The translations under genes and the position numbers were made by a program. A DNA stretch of 7,354 nucleotides, taken from assembly GCA_029934695.1 (NCBI GenBank), contig JAOZLU010000353.1, positions 1 through 7,354 on the forward strand, read 5' to 3'. This stretch comes from Desulfobacterales bacterium (GTDB lineage: Bacteria; Desulfobacterota; Desulfobacteria; Desulfobacterales; 4be13). Positions 1 to 7,300 of the stretch are shown here, piece by piece. The notes beneath the pieces are model-generated. The model was not told the DNA's origin, made no database searches, and was given only the letters and a program-made list of their open reading frames with translations. Within the stretch, counting starts at the first letter, position 1. Every line of letters starts with the position of its first letter.

Positions 1-3000
1 TCCGCATCTGGATGAACGACGGTGATGACAGCTTCAACCCGCCCACAGGCGAGCTGACCAGCCCGGAATACAACACGACCGTCACCGTGGTTGGCGTGAA
101 CGATTCACCGGTGATTGATGGTCTTGACGGCGATACGAGAACATATATTGAAAATGACTCTGCCGCCATGATGATGCTTGATTCTGATGCCGCTCTTGCT
201 GTTGTCACTGATGATGACAGCGCAGATTTCGACGGCGGCCGTCTTGAAGTAAAGATCTCCAGCGGGCTTGAGAAGGATGAAGACGTTCTCAGCATTGCCA
301 ATGACGGATATGTTGAGCCGGGTACAGTTGTTAATGACGGTGCTCAGACTGCCGCAGCAAACATCTCGTATAACGGTAATGAAGTCTTCTTTGGAGGCAA
401 GGTGATCGGAACAGGCGCTTACGATGCCGATACCGGCAAGCTGGACATTGATCTGACCGCAGAAGCGACTACAGAAGGAGTCTCTGCGCTGATCCAGAAC
501 ATCAGCTATGCCAACACCGACTCGGATGATCCCAAGGACGGTGACCGCACCATTGATTTCAAACTGATTGACGGTGACGGTGACGCCTTTGGCGCAGGTG
601 AGACCACTGTGTCTGTGACAGTCGCAGTATCGGCAGTGAATGACGCACCTGAGATATTCAATGTTGAAGGCGATGTCGTGCCATACGCAGAAGGCGCAGA
701 TCCTGTTATGCTTGACGTTGGCGCTGACGCCACTGTGTTGGATCCTGACACTACCGACTTTAACGGAGGTAAGCTGGAAGTCCAGATTTCCACGGACCTC
801 AGTTCCGCCACAGATGAAGATACATTAGGTATCAACCATGTGGGGAACGAATGGGATCAGATTGCTTATGATGAGAACACCTCTATAGTTTCTTACGGAA
901 ATGATAGAATCGGGCAAGCAATTTTTACTGAAACAAACGGTTTGCTGACCGTCAGTTTTGACCAAGCCGAAGCCGACCATGAGGCCGTATCAGCACTGAT
1001 TCAGAACATCACCTACGATAATATTGAATCAATTGATCCGACCCCGGGCGACCGCAGAGTGACATTCACCCTGTCTGACGGAGATACGGATACGCCTGCC
1101 AACGCATCAAGCGAGCCTGTGGGAATGATCGTCAGCGTGGAAGCAGTGAACAGTGCGCCGGTTATCACTGATATTGACAGCGATGATACCCAGGTTTACG
1201 TTGAAGGGGATCCTGCAAAGCCGATTGATGTTGGAACGGATGCTTTGGTATCAGATGATGACAGCGATGATTTCGAGGGCGGCCATCTGAAAGTTCAGAT
1301 ACTCAATCCTGACACGGATGAGGACAAACTGAATGTTCGGGATGGCGACGGCATTGTCGTAGGAGCAGTCAATGATCTTACATTCAATGGCTCCGGCATC
1401 GGCACATTCGCTTATGATCCGGCAACAGCCATATTGGATGTCAGTCTGACCGCAAATGCTGACGCATCAGCGGTAAGTGTGTTGCTCCGGAACGTGACCT
1501 ACGAGAACACGGACACGGACAACCCCACTGCGGGCAACCGTGAGATCGAGTTCACCCTCTCTGACGGCGACGGAGCCACCAGCGAAGGCGTGTATGCCAC
1601 CATCAACGTATCCGCTGTGAACGATGCGCCTGAGATACTGAACATCCAGGGCGACAGCGTCACCTACGAAGAGCGCAGTGAGCCGGTTCTCCTGGACTTG
1701 GGCGAAGATGGCCTTGCACATGATGTTGACAACACGGACTTTGCAGGCGGCTCGTTGAAGGTGGATATCGCCACCGTCGGCACCGGTACAGATGATGTGC
1801 TGGGTATTCTGGATGTAGGATCAGAACCCGGACAGATCGGTTATGTTGACCTCGGCGGTAATGAGGGCGCAGTCTCTTTTGACGGCGTGCAGTTCGGCGT
1901 GGCCAATTTCACCGGTGCTCTCGGTATGATGACGGTATCACTCAACGGGAATGCGACACCTGATGCAGTCTCCGCACTGCTCCAGAACGTGACCTACGAG
2001 AACACGGATACTGTGATGCCAACAGAAGGGAACCGCACTGTTCAGTTTACTCTCTCTGACGGCGATGTAAACACTGGTGCTAGCGTAAGTTCGCCTGTTG
2101 AAATGACAGTCGGCGTGGCCGGTATCAACTCCGGGCCTGAGATCTCCGATCTTGACGGTGACGCGTTGGTCTATACAGAAGGAGCCGGTGCAGTGCTGCT
2201 TGATCAGAACGATCTTATGAACGATGCCGCAACTGTCAAGGATACTGACACCAATGACTACAGCACTGGTCATCTGTATGTCCAGATTACCGGCGGGTAT
2301 GACCCGGATGAGGATGTTCTGGCTATCCAGGGCAGTGATCCGGCAAATACTGTTTCAACATGGAACGAAGCAGCAGGACGTTTGGATGTGGAGTTCACAG
2401 GCACCTTTAATGCAACAGATGCGAGCAATCTGATTCAGGCTATCACCTACGAGAACACCGACACCGACAACCTCACAGAAGGCGAGCGGACCATCCGCTT
2501 CCAACTCTGGGACGGCGGTGACGGGCCCACGCTCATGGGCGCATCCAGCGATTACAATTATGTGAACGTGATGGTAGTCGGCATGAACGATGGGCCGGAA
2601 ATCTTTGAGATTGGAGACTCCGCTAATTACAGCGAAGGCAGCAACCCGGTGGTACTTGATCAAGATCAGGACGGCTATGTGACCGATCCTGACAGCTCTG
2701 ATTTTGACGGCGGTCGGCTTGAAGTCCAGATATTCGGCGGTTTTGAGCAGGGAGAGGATGTGCTGAGCATCCAGGACCAGGGCGGAATCAGCTATGATGA
2801 AGTCTTTGTCACACTCAACGGTGACGAGATCGGTCAGGGCGGATTTAACCCCAACACCGGCACCCTCGGCATAGACCTGAACGCGAACGCGGATACCAGT
2901 ACAGTCTCCACGCTCATTCAGAATATCGTCTATGACAACAACGCGGGTGACAACGTGACAGACGGGCTCCGCTCAGTTCGCTTCACCCTCTGGGACGGCG

Positions 3001-6000
3001 ATGGCGGGTCTGCCAATTACGTCAGCATGGACCTGTCTGTGGAAGCAGTGAACTCCCCGCCGGTGATCACGAACCTTGCCGGAGATGCCCAAGAATACCT
3101 CGAAGGCACCGGTGCCACAGTGATACTCGACCAGGGCCTGCCAGCCAGCGTGTCTGACCCGGACATCGGAGATGACAACTTCAGTGGCGGCACACTCACC
3201 GTCCAGATTTCTGACGGGTTCAACCCGGATAACACAGCCGAAGATGTGCTGGGCATCCGCAATGAAGGCAATGGCTTTAACCAGATCGGCGTGGTTGGGA
3301 CCCGGATCAAGTACGGAGGTGTCACGTTCGCCACCCTTGGCACACACGATCATGTCAACCATACGCTGACTGTTACTCTGGACAATGCCGTGGCAGATGA
3401 GAACGCAGTGGCTGCTCTGATTCACAACATCACTTATCAGAACACCATCACCACCTCGCCGTTTGAAGGTGAGCGTGATATCCGATTCTCGCTGTATGAT
3501 GGTGACGGAGAGGGTGGAACCAGTGCTGACTATTCCGTGACCGTGAATGTGATTCCGGTGAACGATGCGCCGGAGATACTGAACCTCCATGGCGACACAG
3601 TGAACTTCATCGAAGACTCGGATGCTGTGATGCTTGATGTGTTCGATGTGACTCATCCCCAGGCTGTGGTCACGGATGAAGAAGGAAACTTCGGAGGCGG
3701 TACGCTCACAGTTCAGATCGTGGGCGGATACGACCCGACAGAGGATATACTGAGCGTCAATAATGAAGGAAACGGAGCCAGACAGATCGGCTTTGACATT
3801 TCCAACGCGGTATCCTATGACGGGGACCAGATCGGAACCGCCAACTTCATTGAAAGTACCGGAATGCTGGAGATCAGCCTGAACGGGACAGCGGACGCAG
3901 AGTCCGTCTCTTCACTGATCCAGAACATAACCTATAACAACATGGACACGGCAGACCCCTCAGAAGGGCACCGTGACATTCAGTTCGTCCTGTGGGATAA
4001 TGAAGGTGCATCAAGCCTGGCCCGTGACACACAGGTCACCGTTTACGAAATAAACGACGCACCTGTGATTCACAACCTCGCGGGAGACACCGTGCCTTAC
4101 GAAGAAGGAGCGGCGCCCGTAAGAATTGATGTGGGCATGGACGCGCTGCTGACCGATGCGGATACCACGAGCTTCGGTGGTGGTGAGCTTAAAGTCGCCT
4201 TTGACAATACAGATACTCTCCAACTTGGCGATGACAGTCTTTACGTTGACCGCCTGAGCATCATGGATGAAGGCTCAGGCGCGGACCAGATCGGATTTGC
4301 TGGCTTCAACAATTTCGGTATGGGAAGCGTGTATTATGAAGGAGTCGAGATCGGTTATGCTAAAGCGAATATAGATCCGACTAATGGTGATGCGCCGTTG
4401 TTTGTACAGTTGAACGATGCAGCGAATCAGGAAGCAGTCTCATCCCTGATCCAGAGCATCACGTATCAGAACACGGATACGCTTGACGCAACTGAAGGTG
4501 AGCGCACCATCCGGTTCCGGTTGAGAGATGGAGAAGGTCCGGGGCAGGAACCCGGGACAGAGATGATCAGTGAAGCCTTCAGCGACTGGGCCGTGACCAC
4601 GGTTCTCGTTCAGGGCATGAATGATGCCCCCGAGATCCAGAATGTTGCCAATGACACCCTGACCTATTATAAGAACGACGGTCTGCTGGCCATAGATCAG
4701 GGAACCAATGCAGAGGTGAAGGATGCTGACAGCGATGACTTCAACGGCGGCAACCTGACAGTCCAGATCACCGACTCGGCCACCCCGTTCTTTGACAGAC
4801 TGGACATCAGCACGGATGTGGGTGTCGGAATCAGCCTTGTGGGCAATGATGTTTACTATAATGGGAACAACATCGGAACATACACCCCCTCGGCAGATGA
4901 GAACGAGCTGGTAGTAACCTTCACCAGTCCTGATGCAAATGAAGATGCGGTTTCGGCACTGGTCCAGAGCATCGGATTCGAGAACACGAGCACACTGAAT
5001 CCTGGATCAGGCGTGAGACATGTCTCGTTCACCCTGAATGACGGCGACGGCGCAGTCAGCCCGGGAATCATTGCGAACGTGGATGTGAACGGAAACCGTC
5101 CGCCTGAAGTTGACCAGGGAATTGTGCCGGACACGGACAATGTCTGGACCATCACCGAGGACTACACCAGCAGGCTCTCCCTGACAGTGGAGAACGTGTT
5201 CACAGACCCGGACGGCGATCAGCTCACCTTTGAGGCCGTATTGGTGGATGAAAACGGCGATCCGGTTGGTGACGGCAGTCTGCCCAACTGGCTCTTCCTG
5301 AGCGAATTGGGAACCTTCATTGCCAGACCCACCGAGCCTGTTTTGGAGCCGGTCTATGTGGATGTCTTTGCCAGTGACAATGTTCCGGGATTTGAAGCGG
5401 CGGAAACGTCCTTCTCCATCATTGTCTCCAGTGAAAACATCAACCATGAGCCTTATCTGGTCAGACTTGATGCAGCTGGAAATCCGGTGCTTGATTCAGG
5501 CGAGCCGATCATTGATCCGACGACCAGTTTCACGATTTCAGAGCATGAAACGGTCACGAACACGCCGCTGATAAGTGCCAACAATGAGAAGGTCATGATC
5601 AAGGCGCTTGATGACGACATCGGCGACAATATGACCTACAGCATTGAAGGCGGAAACGGCGCGGGCAATTTCCGGATTGATGGGAACACCGGTGAGATCA
5701 TCCTTCAGACGACTGGCGAAAATACGCCAACCGGCGATGACAACATTGATTTTGAAACCGGGCCAAAGGCGTTCACCCTGAATATCAAGGCTGTGGATGG
5801 AAACGGCGGCGAGGATGTCGGTACTGTTACGATCTTTATACAAGACCTGAACGATGAGCCGGTCCCTGCTGAGATTCCTGAACAGTTGGTGTATAACAAC
5901 ACCCTGTGGGTCTATAATATTGAGGACCCGAATTCGAGCATTCCGGCTCAGGTTGTGGCCTTTGACGATTCTGATGACGACCACCTGACCTATCGGGCAC

Positions 6001-6404
6001 TGCTCCATGATGGCGGAGAACTTCCGAGTTGGCTGAGCTTCAACACATCCGCAAATGAATTTGCCGGCTATGCTGAAGGACTGACCTCCGGAACGACCTA
6101 CACCATTGATCTGTTCGCAGATGACGGTGTCAACGGGGAAATTGTCAACACCTTCACCATTGAGATTGCCAGCCTCGGTTCCGAACTCAGGGATGCGCTG
6201 GACTATCTTGATGATGCAGAGAACGGGGAAGAGTATGACCTGCCGGAAGAAGGGGAGAATGTGGAAATTCATGAAGTATTCATGTATGCCCAGGCCCCGA
6301 CCCAAGGTGATCCTGCTGACACAGACATGGTGAGCCAGCCTGTCGTCAACACGGACATGCTTGAAGCACTGGCCCTCCTTGACGGTGATGCGTTCATAGC
6401 CTAG
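1..6404 (+). CDS. Giant repetitive surface protein (adhesin-like), 3' part, N terminus missing
   Basis: The reading frame is open from the left edge (first full codon at base 3), and the residues before the first ATG (base 12) fit the end of a repeat (R-I-W-M-N-D-G-D-D, compare R-F-T-L-W-D-G-D-G later). The gene therefore starts upstream and that ATG is internal. It ends at TAG 6402-6404 after 2,133 visible residues. The order is: end of one repeat, ten full repeats (96-5093), a CADG-like domain, a cadherin domain, a second CADG-like domain, and an acidic C-terminal tail. I see no cysteine in the visible protein, few lysines, and many Asp, Glu, Asn and Gly, as is usual for large calcium-dependent proteins exported by type I systems. 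No LPXTG, PEP-CTERM, autotransporter barrel or C-terminal membrane segment is visible. Likely role: extracellular adhesin, biofilm or surface-layer component; the ligand is unknown. A SapC-family gene follows after 149 bp. The general class is well supported, the specific function is not. Confidence 0.9.
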   Translation, partial: RIWMNDGDDSFNPPTGELTSPEYNTTVTVVGVNDSPVIDGLDGDTRTYIENDSAAMMMLDSDAALAVVTDDDSADFDGGRLEVKISSGLEKDEDVLSIANDGYVEPGTVVNDGAQTAAANISYNGNEVFFGGKVIGTGAYDADTGKLDIDLTAEATTEGVSALIQNISYANTDSDDPKDGDRTIDFKLIDGDGDAFGAGETTVSVTVAVSAVNDAPEIFNVEGDVVPYAEGADPVMLDVGADATVLDPDTTDFNGGKLEVQISTDLSSATDEDTLGINHVGNEWDQIAYDENTSIVSYGNDRIGQAIFTETNGLLTVSFDQAEADHEAVSALIQNITYDNIESIDPTPGDRRVTFTLSDGDTDTPANASSEPVGMIVSVEAVNSAPVITDIDSDDTQVYVEGDPAKPIDVGTDALVSDDDSDDFEGGHLKVQILNPDTDEDKLNVRDGDGIVVGAVNDLTFNGSGIGTFAYDPATAILDVSLTANADASAVSVLLRNVTYENTDTDNPTAGNREIEFTLSDGDGATSEGVYATINVSAVNDAPEILNIQGDSVTYEERSEPVLLDLGEDGLAHDVDNTDFAGGSLKVDIATVGTGTDDVLGILDVGSEPGQIGYVDLGGNEGAVSFDGVQFGVANFTGALGMMTVSLNGNATPDAVSALLQNVTYENTDTVMPTEGNRTVQFTLSDGDVNTGASVSSPVEMTVGVAGINSGPEISDLDGDALVYTEGAGAVLLDQNDLMNDAATVKDTDTNDYSTGHLYVQITGGYDPDEDVLAIQGSDPANTVSTWNEAAGRLDVEFTGTFNATDASNLIQAITYENTDTDNLTEGERTIRFQLWDGGDGPTLMGASSDYNYVNVMVVGMNDGPEIFEIGDSANYSEGSNPVVLDQDQDGYVTDPDSSDFDGGRLEVQIFGGFEQGEDVLSIQDQGGISYDEVFVTLNGDEIGQGGFNPNTGTLGIDLNANADTSTVSTLIQNIVYDNNAGDNVTDGLRSVRFTLWDGDGGSANYVSMDLSVEAVNSPPVITNLAGDAQEYLEGTGATVILDQGLPASVSDPDIGDDNFSGGTLTVQISDGFNPDNTAEDVLGIRNEGNGFNQIGVVGTRIKYGGVTFATLGTHDHVNHTLTVTLDNAVADENAVAALIHNITYQNTITTSPFEGERDIRFSLYDGDGEGGTSADYSVTVNVIPVNDAPEILNLHGDTVNFIEDSDAVMLDVFDVTHPQAVVTDEEGNFGGGTLTVQIVGGYDPTEDILSVNNEGNGARQIGFDISNAVSYDGDQIGTANFIESTGMLEISLNGTADAESVSSLIQNITYNNMDTADPSEGHRDIQFVLWDNEGASSLARDTQVTVYEINDAPVIHNLAGDTVPYEEGAAPVRIDVGMDALLTDADTTSFGGGELKVAFDNTDTLQLGDDSLYVDRLSIMDEGSGADQIGFAGFNNFGMGSVYYEGVEIGYAKANIDPTNGDAPLFVQLNDAANQEAVSSLIQSITYQNTDTLDATEGERTIRFRLRDGEGPGQEPGTEMISEAFSDWAVTTVLVQGMNDAPEIQNVANDTLTYYKNDGLLAIDQGTNAEVKDADSDDFNGGNLTVQITDSATPFFDRLDISTDVGVGISLVGNDVYYNGNNIGTYTPSADENELVVTFTSPDANEDAVSALVQSIGFENTSTLNPGSGVRHVSFTLNDGDGAVSPGIIANVDVNGNRPPEVDQGIVPDTDNVWTITEDYTSRLSLTVENVFTDPDGDQLTFEAVLVDENGDPVGDGSLPNWLFLSELGTFIARPTEPVLEPVYVDVFASDNVPGFEAAETSFSIIVSSENINHEPYLVRLDAAGNPVLDSGEPIIDPTTSFTISEHETVTNTPLISANNEKVMIKALDDDIGDNMTYSIEGGNGAGNFRIDGNTGEIILQTTGENTPTGDDNIDFETGPKAFTLNIKAVDGNGGEDVGTVTIFIQDLNDEPVPAEIPEQLVYNNTLWVYNIEDPNSSIPAQVVAFDDSDDDHLTYRALLHDGGELPSWLSFNTSANEFAGYAEGLTSGTTYTIDLFADDGVNGEIVNTFTIEIASLGSELRDALDYLDDAENGEEYDLPEEGENVEIHEVFMYAQAPTQGDPADTDMVSQPVVNTDMLEALALLDGDAFIA
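96..5093 (+). repeat. Array of ten cadherin/Ig-like repeats inside the giant protein
   Basis: Ten protein repeats begin at bases 96, 636, 1146, 1617, 2124, 2583, 3048, 3558, 4050 and 4617; their lengths are 180, 170, 157, 169, 153, 155, 170, 164, 189 and 159 residues. Each opens with V/I/M-N-D/S-x-P-x-I. It continues with GD...Y-x-E-G, then LD-x-G, D-x-D-x-x-D-F-x-G-G-x-L-x-V-Q-I, E-D-x-L-x-I, an optional Q-I-G segment, and V-x-Y-x-G-x-x-I-G. Next come L-x-V-x-L, V-S-A-L-I-Q-N-I-T-Y-E-N-T, G-x-R-x-I-x-F-x-L-x-D-G-D-G and a closing beta strand. The clustered Asp residues (DxDxxDF, EDVL, DGDG) and the NDAP linkers are typical of calcium-stabilised beta-sandwich domains in bacterial surface proteins, related to VCBS and cadherin-like repeats. 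Copies are diverged, so this is an old array. The fold is inferred from pattern, not from a profile search. Confidence 0.88.
5094..6173 (+). other. CADG-like, cadherin and CADG-like domains near the C terminus
   Basis: Counting from the in-frame ATG at base 12, three domains follow the repeat array. The first (about residues 1695-1809) has F-T-D-P-D-G-D-Q-L-T-F, then L-P-N-W-L and F-A-S-D, the pattern of dystroglycan-type cadherin-like (CADG/He-PIG) modules. The second (about 1810-1951) is a classical cadherin repeat: I-S-E-H-E near its start, A-L-D-D-D-x-G-D-N-M-T-Y-S-I, F-R-I-D-x-N-T-G-E-I, I-D-F-E, A-V-D-G-N-G-G and the closing D-L-N-D-E-P. These supply the usual Glu, DxD, DFE and DxNDxxP calcium ligands. 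The third (about 1952-2055) again has A-F-D-D-S-D-D-D-H-L-T-Y, L-P-S-W-L-S-F and F-A-D-D-G. Such domains bind calcium and stiffen extracellular proteins; some bind carbohydrate or mediate self-association. Domain edges are approximate. Confidence 0.8.
6174..6404 (+). other. Acidic C-terminal tail, possible type I secretion signal
   Basis: The last 76 residues have no repeat pattern. They are rich in Asp and Glu (D-D-A-E-N-G-E-E-Y-D-L-P-E-E-G-E) and contain no arginine or lysine after the first few residues. They end in a short hydrophobic run mixed with acidic residues (M-L-E-A-L-A-L-L-D-G-D-A-F-I-A). An uncleaved, acidic and then hydrophobic extreme C terminus is common in substrates of type I (ABC) exporters, and it fits the absence of cysteine. 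No RTX nonapeptide (GGxGxDxxx) block precedes it and no exporter gene is in the window, so the assignment is inference only. Confidence 0.4.
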
Positions 6405-6415
6405 ACAACAACCTT

Positions 6416-6458
6416 TAACCACAACAGACCTCCGAGGTTTTCAAAACCTCGTAGGTCT
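6416..6458 (+). repeat. First copy of the 43-bp hairpin unit
   Basis: This unit opens with TAACCACAACA and contains arms 6426-6441 (AGACCTCCGAGGTTTT) and 6443-6458, complementary over 16 bp except for one mismatch (C6432 opposite T6452). The two arms are separated by a single C. It starts 11 bp after the stop codon of the giant gene. There is no T-run after it, so it is not a textbook terminator, though it could protect the 3' end of the mRNA. It matches the unit at 6473-6515 at 40 of 43 positions. Confidence 0.85.
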
Positions 6459-6472
6459 CAAACTTAAACTTA

Positions 6473-6515
6473 TAACCACAACAAACCTCCGAGGTTTTTA
6501 AAACCTCGGAGGTCT
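6473..6515 (+). repeat. Second copy of the 43-bp hairpin unit
   Basis: This is a near-exact copy of 6416-6458 with three substitutions, placed 57 bp downstream with a 14-bp A/T-rich spacer between the units. One of the substitutions (G at 6509 where the first copy has T) restores full pairing in the stem. The shared flank TAACCACAACA shows that the duplication includes sequence outside the palindrome, so the copies arose as a unit rather than as two independent hairpins. Confidence 0.85.
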
Positions 6516-6522
6516 CTTTTTT
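6485..6522 (+). terminator. Rho-independent terminator between the giant gene and the sapC-like gene
   Basis: Arms 6485-6498 (ACCTCCGAGGTTTT) and 6500-6513 pair perfectly over 14 bp. CTC and six T (6517-6522) follow within a few bases. The A/T pairs at the top of the stem would open to give a loop of several bases. The run of T lies only on the + strand side, so termination would act on transcription from the giant gene. The ATG of the next gene is 31 bp further on, too close for a full promoter after the terminator. The downstream gene therefore depends on read-through or on a promoter upstream of this hairpin. Confidence 0.75.
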
Positions 6523-6541
6523 AAAACCTGAAAACCCCCTC

Positions 6542-6547
6542 AAGGAG
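6542..6547 (+). promoter_or_regulatory. Ribosome binding site of the sapC-like gene
   Basis: AAGGAG ends 6 bases before ATG 6554. The match to the Shine-Dalgarno consensus and the spacing choose this ATG over the internal ATG at 6566. Confidence 0.85.
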
Positions 6548-6553
6548 TTTCTT

Positions 6554-7249
6554 ATGTTCAAAAAAATGGTGCCGATTACAAAACAGCAGCACGCGAAGAA
6601 AAGAGTGCTTCCTGTGAATTCCTTCAAATTTGCCAGCAATTCCTATCTTGTCTCTGTAATCGGCAGTGAATTCAACAAAGTAGCCACCCTCTATCCCATT
6701 GTCTTTGTCAAGGACGGAGATGAACTCAGACCCTTTGCCCTGCTCGGACTCAAACAGGGCCAGAACCTGTTCGTGGATAAGGAAGGCCGCTGGAACGCAC
6801 ACTACATCCCCGCTATCATCCGGCGTTATCCCTTTGTATTAGGAAGAAACGAAGGGAACAACGAACTCATGATCTGCATTGACGAAGAAAGCGAGTTTGT
6901 CTCAGAAACCCAGGGCGAACCCCTGTTTGATGAACAGGGCAACCCAGCCCCGATCATCGAAAAAGCCAGGAACTACCTCATTGAATTACAGCGGTTCAGC
7001 GAACTGACCAACATGTTCAGCAAAGCCATGTCCGAACGTGAACTCCTCGCCCCCCTGAAAATGCAGATCAAAAACGCCCAGGGAGGCATGGTGAACATAG
7101 ACGGCGTCTTTGCCATCAACGAAACCAAACTCAACGAATTGCCAGATGAAGTCTTCATCGAACTGCGCAAACGCGGCGCACTCCCCCTCATTTACGCCCA
7201 TCTGCTCTCCCTGATTCAAATGGAACGCCTCGTCCAAATGAACGCATAA
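6554..7249 (+). CDS. SapC family protein
   Basis: A complete 231-residue protein, close to the usual size of the SapC family. Recognisable family segments are Y-P-I-V-F-V-K-D-G-D (residues 47-56), F-A-L-L-G-L-x-x-G-Q-N-L-F-V (61-74), G-R-W-N-A-H-Y-I-P-A-I-I-R-R-Y-P-F (78-94), and L-F-D-E-x-G-N-P near 124-131. No signal peptide or membrane segment is visible, so it is probably cytoplasmic. The start is fixed by AAGGAG six bases upstream, and the gene ends at TAA 7247-7249. The family is named after SapC of Campylobacter fetus, encoded with the type I exporter of the S-layer protein; the biochemical role is not established. Here it follows a giant secreted-type protein on the same strand, with a terminator-like hairpin between them, which suggests a link to export or surface assembly. 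Family assignment is strong; function is inferred from context. Confidence 0.87.
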   Translation: MFKKMVPITKQQHAKKRVLPVNSFKFASNSYLVSVIGSEFNKVATLYPIVFVKDGDELRPFALLGLKQGQNLFVDKEGRWNAHYIPAIIRRYPFVLGRNEGNNELMICIDEESEFVSETQGEPLFDEQGNPAPIIEKARNYLIELQRFSELTNMFSKAMSERELLAPLKMQIKNAQGGMVNIDGVFAINETKLNELPDEVFIELRKRGALPLIYAHLLSLIQMERLVQMNA

Positions 7250-7255
7250 TGGCCC

Positions 7256-7290
7256 GTAGGGTGGGTGGAGCCTGCGGAACCCACCATTTT
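7256..7290. repeat. REP-like intergenic palindrome GGTGGGT...ACCCACC
   Basis: GTAGGGTGGGTGG opens the element. GGTGGGT (7260-7266) pairs with ACCCACC (7279-7285) around a 12-base G/C-rich centre, in which CC 7271-7272 can pair with GG 7276-7277. It starts 6 bp after the stop codon of the sapC-like gene and is followed by ATTTT. It resembles the short dispersed palindromes beginning GTAGGGTGGG seen between genes in many bacteria. It could also act as a weak terminator for sapC, but the stem is short and the run of T has only four bases. Confidence 0.65.
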
Positions 7291-7300
7291 AACCATAGAG

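Noticed and set aside
12..14. ATG at base 12 as the start of the giant gene
   Set aside because: The frame is open before it, the preceding codons fit the repeat consensus, and no ribosome binding site is visible in the few bases available. It is an internal methionine.
2973..3656. Open frame of 227 codons on the - strand under repeats 6-8
   Set aside because: Similar antisense frames recur under other repeats (for example 1467-1721 and 2355-2663) with the same reverse-translated motifs such as V-x-V-L-V-G-H/D, as expected for shadows of a repeated + strand gene.
5538..6422. Open frame of 294 codons on the - strand under the cadherin region
   Set aside because: It lies fully opposite the well-supported repeat protein, its product is rich in Cys, Ile and Arg without any recognisable domain, and no ribosome binding site stands out. 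It is a shadow of codon bias on the + strand.
6461..6484. Promoter for the sapC-like gene around TATAAC at 6471
   Set aside because: A -10-like hexamer is present but no acceptable -35 box lies 16-18 bp upstream, where the first hairpin sits. The region is A/T-rich by nature, so the match is weak.
6416..6522. CRISPR-like pair of repeats with a spacer
   Set aside because: There are only two copies with a 14-bp spacer and strong internal palindromes, one with a terminator T-run, and no cas gene. This fits a duplicated hairpin element and not a CRISPR array.
7256..7290. Main transcription terminator of the sapC-like gene
   Set aside because: The stem is only 7 bp around a 12-base centre and the following T-run is four bases, so I list it as a REP-like palindrome with termination only as a possibility.
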